Source: Deltaproteobacteria bacterium
GTDB taxonomy: Bacteria; JAUYMQ01
NCBI GenBank assembly: GCA_030698575.1
Contig: JAUYMQ010000348.1
Location: 1 to 9,612, forward strand
DNA: 9,612 nt
Direction of reading: 5' to 3'
Shown here: positions 1 through 7,183 of the stretch, in pieces
How the letters are laid out: the number at the start of each line of letters is the position of its first letter
How positions within the stretch are numbered: position 1 is the stretch's first letter
The notes under the pieces: generated by a model
Told to the model about the DNA's origin: nothing
What the model saw: only the letters and a program-made list of their open reading frames with translations
Database searches by the model: none
Translations under genes and position numbers: made by a program

Positions 1-1059
1 CATCAGGTCGAGATCCCGCTTGTCTCCGGAGATTCCCAATCCCGTCAGGGCGGCCGCGCGCAGGTCTGCGTTTTCAGGACTGCGCGCGATATCCCGCAGG
101 AGCTCATCGGCCTCGGCTCCCGGAAGCGCCGCAAGCCCCCTGATCGCGGCCAGCCGAACTTCGTCGCTGTAGTCCCTTCGCGCGAGACTCTCGAGCGTTT
201 CGAGCGAAGCGGGATCCTCACGCGCCGCAAGGGCGTCGGTCAGGCTCTGCCGGAGCGCGGGATCGGGTTCTTCACGCGCCAGCGCGGCGAGCGCGTCCGT
301 CATTTCGGCGCCTCGCAGTCCGGTGAGTGATCGCGCCGCCTGTTCACCAAGTACACCGCCGTTTTCCCTCGCCAGCGCGTCGACCAGCAGATTGAAGGAA
401 CCTGGATCGCCCACCTTGCCGAGCGCGACAAGTGCCGCGTGGCGCAGCGCTGCGTCGTCGCCCGCCATCGCGAGGCTCTCGAGGCGGGGCAGGGCGCTGT
501 CACGGAGCGCGGTGGCCAGTTCTGTGTCCGGATGCTCGACCTCCATTTCGGCCAGGATGACGGCGGCGTAGATGGGGAGGCGCGAGTCGTCGGACTGTCG
601 AAGAACTTCGAGCAGGGGGCCGTAGGCAGCCGTGCCGTGGGCCTTGATCGCGTCGATGATCGCTTTCATCTCGACGAACTTCTCGCTGCGGATGGCGTCC
701 GCGACGAGGTCGAGCATCGCCCGGATCTCGGCTTCGGCCTCGGGGGTGGACGGCCAGCGAATCGCTTCGGGAAGGGGATAGGCCGGGAGGCCGGCCGGTT
801 CTGCGAGGTTCGGGGCCCCTTCGGGCCCTGGCGGCGATTCCGGCCGCTCCGGTGCGCCTGGATCGAGTAGAACGACGTCGTTCAGGCCTTGGCCGCGCCC
901 AGGGACAGGCGCTCCGACCTCGCTCGGCGAGCCGCCGGCAGGCGGCGTCTCCGGGCGCGACGGGACAGGTTCACTGTCCGGACGGCGGAGCATGAGAATA
1001 AGGAGCAGCGGAAGCGTGACGAGGAGGCCCAGGGAGAACCAGCGGGGGAGTCGTGCCAT
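1..1059 (-). CDS. membrane-anchored HEAT-repeat protein (C-terminus cut by window edge)
   Basis: An open frame of 353 codons runs from an ATG at 1059 to the window edge with no stop, so the C-terminus is missing. Residues about 6-24 form one hydrophobic stretch (FSLGLLVTLPLLLILML) after MARLPR, which reads as a signal anchor or uncleaved signal peptide. Residues about 25-105 are rich in Pro, Gly and Glu and look like a flexible linker. From about residue 110 onward there are repeated helical pairs of the HEAT/PBS-lyase type, with recurring segments such as ALRHAALVALGKVGDPG and VRLAAIRGLAALPG. These suggest a protein-binding scaffold facing the periplasm or cytoplasm; the partner is unknown. 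AAGGAT lies 7 nt before the start. A 153-nt gap separates it from the TPR gene, so it may have its own promoter. HEAT-repeat assignment is firm; function is not. Confidence 0.85.
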   Translation of the reverse strand, partial: MARLPRWFSLGLLVTLPLLLILMLRRPDSEPVPSRPETPPAGGSPSEVGAPVPGRGQGLNDVVLLDPGAPERPESPPGPEGAPNLAEPAGLPAYPLPEAIRWPSTPEAEAEIRAMLDLVADAIRSEKFVEMKAIIDAIKAHGTAAYGPLLEVLRQSDDSRLPIYAAVILAEMEVEHPDTELATALRDSALPRLESLAMAGDDAALRHAALVALGKVGDPGSFNLLVDALARENGGVLGEQAARSLTGLRGAEMTDALAALAREEPDPALRQSLTDALAAREDPASLETLESLARRDYSDEVRLAAIRGLAALPGAEADELLRDIARSPENADLRAAALTGLGISGDKRDLDLM

Positions 1060-1127
1060 GCCGATGATCCTTGCGCGGCGAGGACGGGAGATCAAGAGGA
1101 AGGATCGAACCTGTGCTCTAATTTGAC

Positions 1128-1133
1128 ATAATA
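1128..1133 (-). promoter_or_regulatory. possible -10 box for the HEAT-repeat gene
   Basis: On the minus strand this reads TATTAT, five of six matches to TATAAT, in an AT-rich island inside otherwise GC-rich sequence. It would start a transcript about 60 nt before the HEAT gene's ATG. No recognisable -35 box lies 16-18 nt upstream, so the call rests on the -10 and base composition alone. Confidence 0.3.
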
Positions 1134-1193
1134 TCCCTTATCAGGATTGCCGATTCGGCCCTGTAAATGGCGGATGGGCTCGCAAACTCTCCC

Positions 1194-1211
1194 CCCTGGC
1201 CTTTGCCAGGG
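1194..1211 (-). terminator. hairpin directly after the TPR gene, possible weak terminator
   Basis: A perfect 7-bp inverted repeat (CCCTGGC / GCCAGGG with a 4-nt loop) begins one base after the TAG stop of the TPR gene. On the minus strand it is followed by GGGAGAGTTTG, which lacks a real U-tract, so it may only protect the 3' end or act with Rho. The rest of the 1060-1212 gap holds the AT-rich patch noted above and no other recognisable element. Confidence 0.3.
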
Positions 1212-1212
1212 C

Positions 1213-1995
1213 CTAGGGCGCAGGCGTGGCCCCTTGCAGGTCGGTGGTCACAATCTCGAGGGGTGGCGCCATCTCCCCGGGCGGACCTCCCACGGCGTCG
1301 GGGAACTCCGTCCGGGCCTTCCGGTAGGTCTCCAGCGCTTCCTGCTTGCGTCCCTGGGCCCAGAGCGCGCGGGCGGTGCCGAGGAGTCCCTCTACCCGAA
1401 AGGAACTGCTCTGGAACGCCGCCAGGCGCTCGAAGGTCTTCCCGGCCTCTTCGGGCTTCCCCGCCGCCTCGTACCCGTAGCCAAGCGCCTGGAGGGCGAA
1501 GGCCTGCAGTTCCGGATTGCGGTCCAGGGTCGAGACGGCCGTCTCGAGCAGCGGCACCGCCTTCTCGGGCTCACCGGCCCGGAGATAGGCGTTTCCCGCC
1601 AGATAGTCGCCGAGCCTCGCGGCCGGCGTGCCCTCGGACTCGGAGGAGATCCTGGCCAGGACTTCCGCCTTCTCGGACGCCATCTCGGGCTCCCAGGGCG
1701 GCTGGGTGGTGCCGGGCACGAGCGGGTTTCCGTAGAGGATTGTCCGGTAGTCCGCATACGCCACGCTCACCCGCTCGGCGGCCAGTGACGCCTCGTTCGC
1801 CCGGAGGAAATAAAAGATCCCGAAGCCGCCGCCGAGGACGACGATTGCGGCAACGATTGAGAAGATCAGCACCTCGCGCCCCTCCACGTACGCCTGGAGG
1901 TGCTGGGTATAGGTCCGGACTTCTTCTTCTGGCTGATGATGATGAGAAGCCAGGCTCTCGCGCAGCGGCTTCTCGGGCTTGATGCGCTTCGGCAA
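1213..1995 (-). CDS. YfgM-like membrane-anchored tetratricopeptide repeat protein
   Basis: The protein is 260 residues. It has a charged N-terminal cytoplasmic segment (1-40, with a HHHQPEEE cluster), one transmembrane helix at about 42-64 (LIFSIVAAIVVLGGGFGIFYF), then a soluble domain with TPR-like units at about 126-158, 164-197 and 203-232. This layout matches the YfgM/TPR_21 type, whose E. coli member binds the Sec translocon with the chaperone PpiD and is encoded close to der, as here. I chose a TTG start because AAGGAGG lies 5 nt before it and no ATG is in place. The same frame stays open to 2802, but there it overlaps yihY out of frame. The start is 2 nt after the yihY stop, so translation is probably coupled. 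A general TPR scaffold with another partner is the main alternative. Confidence 0.82.
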   Translation of the reverse strand: MPKRIKPEKPLRESLASHHHQPEEEVRTYTQHLQAYVEGREVLIFSIVAAIVVLGGGFGIFYFLRANEASLAAERVSVAYADYRTILYGNPLVPGTTQPPWEPEMASEKAEVLARISSESEGTPAARLGDYLAGNAYLRAGEPEKAVPLLETAVSTLDRNPELQAFALQALGYGYEAAGKPEEAGKTFERLAAFQSSSFRVEGLLGTARALWAQGRKQEALETYRKARTEFPDAVGGPPGEMAPPLEIVTTDLQGATPAP

Positions 1996-2008
1996 CCTTA
2001 CCTCCTTC
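1996..2008 (-). promoter_or_regulatory. Shine-Dalgarno inside the end of yihY that sets the TTG start of the TPR gene
   Basis: The minus strand reads AAGAAGGAGGTAAGG then TTG. The AAGGAGG core is formed by the last Arg codons of the YihY gene, and its TAA stop lies between the ribosome site and the TTG. This near-perfect site is the reason for placing the downstream start at 1995. Confidence 0.8.
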
Positions 2009-2891
2009 TTGCTTTGTCTCCCGGCCCCCCGCCCGCCCGGGCGTCCTCGTCGATCAGGATCGCTGCGAGTTCCGCCGAGAGCAGGAGGATACTCGCGCTG
2101 TACTGGATCCAGATGAGCCCGGCCACGAGCGCGCCGAGCGAGCCGTAGACGAGTTGGTAGGGGGCGACGTTCGCCACGTACCACGTAAAAAGGTGTTGGC
2201 CGCCCTCCCAGAGGACGGCCCCGAAGGCGCCGGCGATGGCGGCCTCCCGGAGCCCGACATGCCTGTTCGGCACACCCTTGATGGCCACGGTGAACACCGC
2301 GGCCATGAGCAGCAGGGGGAGCGCGTAAGTGATCAGGAGTTTGTACACCATCGTCCCGTAACCGTCGAGCGGCCGGAATCCCTCCAGGAGTCCTCCCACG
2401 GCGGTTGTCACCGTGGCCAGCGTCACGATGAGCGCGAGGAAGGCGCCGGTGGCCAGAATGAGGCCCAGAGAGACGAGCCAGGAGCGGTAGAACGGGCGCC
2501 CCCGCGAGCCGAAGACCCGGTTGAGGCCGTTCTGGACGGCCGCGAAGACCATCTGCGCCGTCATCAGCAGGAACACCGAAGCCAGTCCCCCGAGAGCGCC
2601 GGCATGCGAGAGCAGATCCCCCACCTGCCGGATGAAGTCCGGAGGGATGAGCGGGAAGTAGGTCTGAAGCCCCTCGAGGACCATGTCGGTAAGGTTCTCC
2701 GAGGAGCGCACCACGAGCGTCAGGAACGACAGGAGCAGGACGATGAGCGGAATGAAGGAAAGCAGCGTGAAGAAAGAGATGGCGCCGGCGAGCTGGAAGC
2801 AACCGTCCTGACTAAAACCCCTCAGCGCCCTTCCGAGTATCCGGAGGGTTCGGCGAGCGCCCCCGGTCTGGATATTTGCGGCCTGGGTCAC
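1998..2891 (-). CDS. YihY/BrkB family inner-membrane protein
   Basis: A 297-residue polytopic membrane protein of the YihY/virulence factor BrkB family, once mislabelled as RNase BN. Six hydrophobic helices are visible at about 35-60, 97-120, 136-162, 182-204, 213-235 and 249-275. The first begins in the family's typical region (FQLAGAISFFTLLSFIPLI), and the last carries the typical WIQYSASILLLSAELA motif. Length is usual for the family. The start is GTG, overlapping the TGA stop of der by 4 nt (GTGA), with AGGGGAGGG about 10 nt upstream. The C-terminal tail is short, Gly-rich and then basic. The molecular function is not settled; transport or envelope roles have been proposed. Its coupling to der and to the TPR gene indicates one transcript. 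Confidence 0.9.
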   Translation of the reverse strand: MTQAANIQTGGARRTLRILGRALRGFSQDGCFQLAGAISFFTLLSFIPLIVLLLSFLTLVVRSSENLTDMVLEGLQTYFPLIPPDFIRQVGDLLSHAGALGGLASVFLLMTAQMVFAAVQNGLNRVFGSRGRPFYRSWLVSLGLILATGAFLALIVTLATVTTAVGGLLEGFRPLDGYGTMVYKLLITYALPLLLMAAVFTVAIKGVPNRHVGLREAAIAGAFGAVLWEGGQHLFTWYVANVAPYQLVYGSLGALVAGLIWIQYSASILLLSAELAAILIDEDARAGGGPGDKARRR

Positions 2892-4240
2892 GCGCTTCGC
2901 CCTCCCCTCCCCTTCCCGCGGCGCCCTGACGCGGCGTCCTGCCGGAAGATCACCCGGATGGGCGTCCCCGCGAACCCGTGATGCTCGCGAATGCGGTTCA
3001 CGAGATAGCGTCTCAGTTCCTCTGTCGGCGCCTCACCCCCCTTTCCGAAGACCAGAAAGGCGGGGGGGCGGCTGCCGGTCTGCGTCGCGTAGGAGATGCG
3101 AAAGGCGCGGCGGCCTCCGCTCGGCGGCGCTGCGGCGATGGCCTGCTCGAAGGTCTTGTTCAGGGCGCTCGTGGGAAGATGGCGGCGGTGCTCGGCAAGG
3201 ACTTCATCGATCAAGGGGAGGAGTCGGGCGGTGCGCTGCCCCGTTTTTGCTGAAAGGGTCAGAATGGGGGCATAGGCCAGGAGCGGAAAAACCCGGTGGA
3301 TCTCCTTGGCGACCTGGCCGGCTGTCCTGTCGTCCTTGTCGACGAGATCCCACTTGTTGACGAGGAAGATCAGGGCGCGCCCCCGCCGGTCGGCCAGCAT
3401 CGCGACTCGGGCATCCTGGTCCGTCATCCCCTCGACGCCATCGAGAACCAGGAGCGCCACATCACACCGATCCAGACTCCGGAGTGCGCTCACCACGCTG
3501 AAGTGCTCCACACGGCGCGCGATGTGGGTCTTCCGGCGAATGCCGGCGGTGTCGATGAGCATGTACCGCCGCCCCTCGAAGTCGAATTCCGTGTCGATGG
3601 CGTCCCGCGTGGTGCCGGGCGTCCCGCTCACGATCACCCGCTCGTAGCCCAGGAGCCGGTTCACGAGGCTCGACTTGCCCACGTTCGGCCGACCGAGGAC
3701 CGCGATGCGGGCTTCCTCCTCCCCCGCAGGCGCCTTCGGTGTCTCGTCGGGGAGGTGCGCCAGCGCGGCGTCCAGCAGATCGTTGCTCCCTTCCCCGTGC
3801 TCCGCCGAGAGCGGGAAGACCTGGTCCACGCCGAGGCGGTAGAACTCGAGGACCCGGGCCTCATGCGTGGGGGCGTCAATCTTGTTCGCCGCCACGAGGA
3901 AGGGCTTTCCGGATCGGCGAACCTGTGCGGCCACCGCCTCGTCGGTGGGGGTGATGCCCTCGGCGGCATCCATCAGGAGAACGACGAGATCGGCCTCCTC
4001 GATGGCCAGCTTTGCCTGGGTCATCACCTGCAGGGGGATCTCCTCCCTGCTCCCCGGCTCGAAGCCGCCGGTGTCGATGAGGGTGAAGGTCCGACCGCGG
4101 TGCTCGACGAGCGCCATGTTCAGATCCCGGGTCACCCCCGGTTCACTCTCCACAATGGCCCGGCGCGTGCCGGTGATCCGGTTGAAGAGCGTGGACTTTC
4201 CCACGTTGGGTCTTCCGACAATGGCGATGATGCCTGGCAT
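2888..4240 (-). CDS. der: ribosome-assembly GTPase Der (EngA)
   Basis: Der is an essential GTPase with two tandem G domains that helps mature the 50S ribosomal subunit. The 450-residue protein shows both domains. G domain 1 has GRPNVGKST at 9-17, DTGG at 56-59 and NKID at 119-122. G domain 2 has GRPNVGKSS at 183-191, DTAG at 230-233 and NKWD at 295-298. A C-terminal KH-like domain spans roughly 350-440 and ends in a basic Gly/Arg-rich tail. All nucleotide-binding motifs are intact and the length is normal. The ATG gives the standard N-terminus (PGIIAIVGRP), but no purine-rich ribosome site is visible; the preceding bases are CTGACCGCCACC. It follows the acyl-CoA synthetase after 104 nt containing a strong hairpin, and its TGA overlaps the yihY start. 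Confidence 0.98.
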   Translation of the reverse strand: MPGIIAIVGRPNVGKSTLFNRITGTRRAIVESEPGVTRDLNMALVEHRGRTFTLIDTGGFEPGSREEIPLQVMTQAKLAIEEADLVVLLMDAAEGITPTDEAVAAQVRRSGKPFLVAANKIDAPTHEARVLEFYRLGVDQVFPLSAEHGEGSNDLLDAALAHLPDETPKAPAGEEEARIAVLGRPNVGKSSLVNRLLGYERVIVSGTPGTTRDAIDTEFDFEGRRYMLIDTAGIRRKTHIARRVEHFSVVSALRSLDRCDVALLVLDGVEGMTDQDARVAMLADRRGRALIFLVNKWDLVDKDDRTAGQVAKEIHRVFPLLAYAPILTLSAKTGQRTARLLPLIDEVLAEHRRHLPTSALNKTFEQAIAAAPPSGGRRAFRISYATQTGSRPPAFLVFGKGGEAPTEELRRYLVNRIREHHGFAGTPIRVIFRQDAASGRRGKGRGGRSA

Positions 4241-4288
4241 GGTGGCGGTCAGCAGGGGAGACGCGGGCGGCGGCGCCCCGTGGAATTG

Positions 4289-4317
4289 GGCCGCGCCCCC
4301 TGGTGGGAGGCGCGGCC
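4289..4317 (-). terminator. strong GC hairpin between the acyl-CoA synthetase and der
   Basis: A perfect 9-bp inverted repeat, GGCCGCGCC / GGCGCGGCC, has an 11-nt loop and begins 27 nt after the synthetase stop. On the minus strand it is followed by CAATTCC, not a U-run, so classic intrinsic termination is doubtful. It may mark the end of the upstream transcript, stabilise it, or sit in the der leader. I see no convincing promoter in the rest of this 104-nt gap. Confidence 0.5.
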
Positions 4318-4344
4318 TTTGAACGGATGGTTCTCCGGGTGGCT

Positions 4345-6144
4345 TCAGTACTTCTCGTCGTAGAACGCGTCGAGAACGTCCTGGTACTTCTGGGTCACGA
4401 CCTTCCGCTTGACCTTCAGCGTCGGCGTCAACTCGCCGTTCTCGATGGTGAAGTCCTGTCCGGAGAGGTGAAACTTCTTGACGCTCTCGTAGGAGGCAAG
4501 CCCCCGGTTCTTCTCGTCCAGTTCAACCCGGATGAGCGCCTCCACCTTCTCGTTCTTCTCGAGGGCCTCGGGTGATAGATCCTGGATCCCCTGCTCCTTC
4601 GCCCAGCTGGCGACGTTCTCGAGTTCGAGGGTGATAACCGCCGAGAGGAACTTGCGCTTGTCCCCGTGCACCATGACCTGGCTGATGTAGGGGCTGGTCT
4701 TCAGCAGGTTCTCGATGTTCTGGGGCGCAACGTTCTTGCCGCCGGAGGTGACGATGATGTCCTTCTTGCGATCGGTGATGCGCAGGAAACCGTCCTCGTC
4801 GAACTCGCCGATGTCCCCCGTGTAGAACCAGTTGTCCTTGAAGGCCTCGGCGGTGTCTTCTTCCCGCTTGAAGTACCCCAGCGCGATGTTCGGGCCCTTG
4901 GCGATGATCTCACCGTCCTCGGCGATCTTTACCGTGACGCCGGGCACCGGCTTCCCGACCGTGCCGAACTTGTAGCTGCTGGTCGTGCTGATCGTGAGCG
5001 CCGGGCAGGTTTCCGTAAGGCCGTAACCCTCGAGAATGAGGATCCCGGCCGCGTGAAAGAACTCGGCGATTTCCCGGGAGAGCGGCGCTCCTCCGGATCC
5101 GAAGAATCGCAGCCGCCCGCCAACCAGCGCCTGGATCTTCGAGAAGACAAGCTTGGTTGCGATGGCATACTTGAGGGCGAGCAGCGGCGGCACCGCCTCC
5201 CCCTTCTGCTTCTTCTGGCTGACCTCGCGGCCGACTGCGACGGACCAGTTGAAGATCTTGAGCTTGGCGCCTCCCGCCGCCTGGGCGCCGGCGTTCACCT
5301 TCGTGTAGATCCGCTCGTACACGCGGGGGACGCTGTACATAATGGTCGGCTTCACCTCCACGAGGTTTTCCGCGATGGTCTCGAGGCTCTCCGCGAAGGC
5401 CGTCGTGAAGCCCTGGTAGAGACCACCGTAGCCCTCCGCCCGCGCGAAAGAGTGAGCCAGTGGAAGAAAGAGCAGGTTCATGTCTTCGTCGGTGGCATCT
5501 CCCATGCTCGAGAGCGCCTTCATCATGAAGAGATGGTTTCCGTGGCTCTGCACGACGCCTTTGGGCGGGCCCGTGGTGCCCGAGGTGTAGACCATCGTGG
5601 CGATGTCGTCCCACTGCCCCGCGGCTACGCGCTCTTCGAGCGCGCCGCCCTTCCCCTGTTCCGCAGACTGCCGCCCGACCGCCCTGAGCCGTGCCAGATC
5701 GGTCAGTAGGGGATCCTTCTCCTCCCCGAGTGAATCGACCATGACGATTTTTCGGATCTGCGGGCAGGCGTCTCGAACCTTGAATATCTTGTCGAGCTGT
5801 ACCCGGCTCTCGACGATCACGTAAACGCTGTCGCTGTTGTTGATGACGTATTCGCACTGCTCGGGAAGGTTCGAGGGGTAAATCGGTATCGTCACCCCGC
5901 CCGCGCTCAAAATGGCGAGATCGCAGCTGACCCACTCGGGCCGGCTGTTCGAGAGAAGCGCAACCTTCTCTCCCTTCTGCAGGCCGAGCGCGATGAGACC
6001 GAGGGCGATCTCGCGCACGATCGCATCGTGCTCGTTCCAGGAGATGTCGACCCAGCGTCCGCCGCGCTTGACCTTCTGAGCCGCCCGGTCGCCGTACGTG
6101 GCCACCCGGTTGCGAAACATCTGCGGAATGGTCCTCTCTTCCAT
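4345..6144 (-). CDS. long-chain fatty acid-CoA ligase (AMP-forming, FadD15-like)
   Basis: It activates fatty acids with ATP and CoA, via an acyl-adenylate, to acyl-CoA. The 599-residue protein has the full set of adenylate-forming enzyme motifs. These are the P-loop YTSGTTGPPKG at 186-196, YGLTET at 374-379, YTGD at 441-444, the hinge region ITDRKKD at 456-462, GGKNVAP at 468-474, and a C-terminal TPTLKVKR segment in which K577 is the likely adenylation lysine. Length and motif forms match the bacterial long-chain group close to FadD15 rather than acetyl-CoA synthetases. The ATG has GGGAGGAATC directly before it. It lies behind the terminator of the SCP2-racemase-SDR operon and a weak promoter, so it is probably a separate unit with a related job. 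The exact chain length or branched/sterol preference cannot be read from sequence. Confidence 0.95.
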   Translation of the reverse strand: MEERTIPQMFRNRVATYGDRAAQKVKRGGRWVDISWNEHDAIVREIALGLIALGLQKGEKVALLSNSRPEWVSCDLAILSAGGVTIPIYPSNLPEQCEYVINNSDSVYVIVESRVQLDKIFKVRDACPQIRKIVMVDSLGEEKDPLLTDLARLRAVGRQSAEQGKGGALEERVAAGQWDDIATMVYTSGTTGPPKGVVQSHGNHLFMMKALSSMGDATDEDMNLLFLPLAHSFARAEGYGGLYQGFTTAFAESLETIAENLVEVKPTIMYSVPRVYERIYTKVNAGAQAAGGAKLKIFNWSVAVGREVSQKKQKGEAVPPLLALKYAIATKLVFSKIQALVGGRLRFFGSGGAPLSREIAEFFHAAGILILEGYGLTETCPALTISTTSSYKFGTVGKPVPGVTVKIAEDGEIIAKGPNIALGYFKREEDTAEAFKDNWFYTGDIGEFDEDGFLRITDRKKDIIVTSGGKNVAPQNIENLLKTSPYISQVMVHGDKRKFLSAVITLELENVASWAKEQGIQDLSPEALEKNEKVEALIRVELDEKNRGLASYESVKKFHLSGQDFTIENGELTPTLKVKRKVVTQKYQDVLDAFYDEKY

Positions 6145-6217
6145 GATTCCTCCCGCCGTCCGCGAAGACGCCCCCTCCCTAAAGAGGCACCGGGGCTAGC
6201 CGCGGACGATTTGGGTC

Positions 6218-6245
6218 ATACTAGAACAGTACGCTCCCGAATGAA
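6218..6245 (-). promoter_or_regulatory. weak candidate promoter for the acyl-CoA synthetase
   Basis: On the minus strand, TTCATT (3 of 6 matches to the -35 consensus), a 16-nt spacer and TAGTAT (4 of 6 for the -10) lie just after the upstream operon's terminator and about 75 nt before the synthetase ATG. The position is right, but the boxes are poor. Nothing else is recognisable in the 6145-6253 gap. Confidence 0.25.
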
Positions 6246-6253
6246 ACCGCCCC

Positions 6254-6283
6254 AAAAACAAGGGGGAACCCGCAGGCTCCCCC
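6254..6283 (-). terminator. intrinsic terminator of the SCP2-racemase-SDR operon
   Basis: On the minus strand a 9-bp stem, GGGGGAGCC / GGTTCCCCC with one G-U pair and a TGCG tetraloop, is followed at once by TTGTTTTT. It lies 26 nt after the SDR stop codon. Stem, tight loop and U-tract together make a textbook Rho-independent terminator, and it separates this operon from the acyl-CoA synthetase. Confidence 0.88.
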
Positions 6284-6309
6284 CTGGAACAGCGAAGTCG
6301 CGGGTCTTC

Positions 6310-7158
6310 CTAGAAGGTGAACAGCTCGATGCCGCCCGAAACGTTCAGGGCGATGCCCGTAATGTACTTGGCCTTGTCCGAGCAGAGGAACGTGATGGCG
6401 TTCGCGATGTCCTCCGGCTCTCCTTCTCGCCCGAAAGCCGTCCGCTTGCGCATCCGATCGTTCATCTCCTTGTTCATCGCGTCGGCCATCTTGAAGGCCT
6501 CGCTGCCGATGATGCCGGGTACGATGGCGTTCGCGGTGATGTTGTAGCGGGCGCCCTCAAGGGCCAGGGTGCGGGTAAGGCCGATGAGTCCGATCTTCGT
6601 CGTGGAATAGCTGGCCTGTCCGAATCCCCCCATGATGCCGGCAACGGACGCAAGGTTGATGATTCGTCCCCACTTCCTCTCCTTCATCCCGCCCCAGACA
6701 GCCTGGGCGCAGTTAAAGGAGCCGGTGAGATTCACCCGGAGATCGCGCTCCCAGAGCTCGATCGTCTGTTTGTCGAAGCGCGCGACGTGATCGACCGTCC
6801 CCGCGTTGTTCACCAGGATGTCGATCTGGCCCATTTCCTTCGTTGCCTTGGCGATCCCGTCGAACACGCCCTGCCTGTCGGTGACGTCCATCTTGATAGC
6901 CATGGAGCGGCGGCCCATCTTGCGGATTTCTTCGACGGTCTTCTCGGTGTAAACCACGCCCTGCGACTTCATGACCTGGGCGAGCATGCTCTCCTGCTCG
7001 GTCCGCGAAGCGGTCTGATCGCTTTCGACCATGATGTCGGCGATGATGACGTCTGCGCCGGCGTCGGCCAGCGCGATCGCGTCAGCGCGCCCCAGGCCAC
7101 GCGAGCCACCGGTGACCAGGGCCACTCTTCCGTCCAGCAGATTATCCCATGAACTCAC
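6310..7158 (-). CDS. short-chain dehydrogenase/reductase (SDR family)
   Basis: A 282-residue classical SDR that oxidises or reduces a hydroxyl/keto group with NAD(P). It has the Rossmann motif TGGSRGLG at 16-23, NNAG at 117-120 and N143. Catalytic S171 lies in LASVAG, and Y184 and K188 in YSTTK. Asp41 ends the second strand (VIIAD), which usually favours NAD over NADP. Residues 42-84, between strand 2 and the DVTD motif (91-94), are longer than in typical FabG and include a predicted helical insert (SRTEQESMLAQVMKSQ). The start is GTG with AAGGAGG 6 nt before it. It follows the racemase gene by 25 nt and is the last gene before the terminator. In this setting a 3-hydroxyacyl-CoA or hydroxysteroid dehydrogenase is more likely than fatty acid synthesis, but the substrate is unproven. 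Confidence 0.93.
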   Translation of the reverse strand: MSSWDNLLDGRVALVTGGSRGLGRADAIALADAGADVIIADIMVESDQTASRTEQESMLAQVMKSQGVVYTEKTVEEIRKMGRRSMAIKMDVTDRQGVFDGIAKATKEMGQIDILVNNAGTVDHVARFDKQTIELWERDLRVNLTGSFNCAQAVWGGMKERKWGRIINLASVAGIMGGFGQASYSTTKIGLIGLTRTLALEGARYNITANAIVPGIIGSEAFKMADAMNKEMNDRMRKRTAFGREGEPEDIANAITFLCSDKAKYITGIALNVSGGIELFTF

Positions 7159-7183
7159 TTCGAACCTCCTTCGATGCGCGGGC

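Noticed and set aside
1124-1129. TTGACA on the plus strand as a promoter
   Set aside because: No -10 box at the proper distance and no plus-strand gene downstream.
1996-2802. N-terminal extension of the TPR-protein frame to 529 codons
   Set aside because: The extra part overlaps yihY out of frame and is Arg/Pro/Gly-rich; the TTG at 1995 has an excellent Shine-Dalgarno.
3061-3068. G-run in der as a possible frameshift site
   Set aside because: The der frame reads through cleanly to its KH-like domain and stop, so no frameshift is needed.
3296-4363. 355-codon plus-strand open frame opposite der
   Set aside because: It lies wholly antisense to an unmistakable Der coding sequence; long antisense frames are expected in GC-rich DNA, and the translation resembles no family.
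4666-5709. 347-codon plus-strand open frame opposite the acyl-CoA synthetase
   Set aside because: Antisense shadow of a gene with all its motifs intact; no sensible protein features.
6028-7152. 374-codon plus-strand open frame opposite the SDR
   Set aside because: It crosses the SDR gene, its terminator and the intergenic gap in antisense; low-complexity Arg/Asp/His-rich translation.
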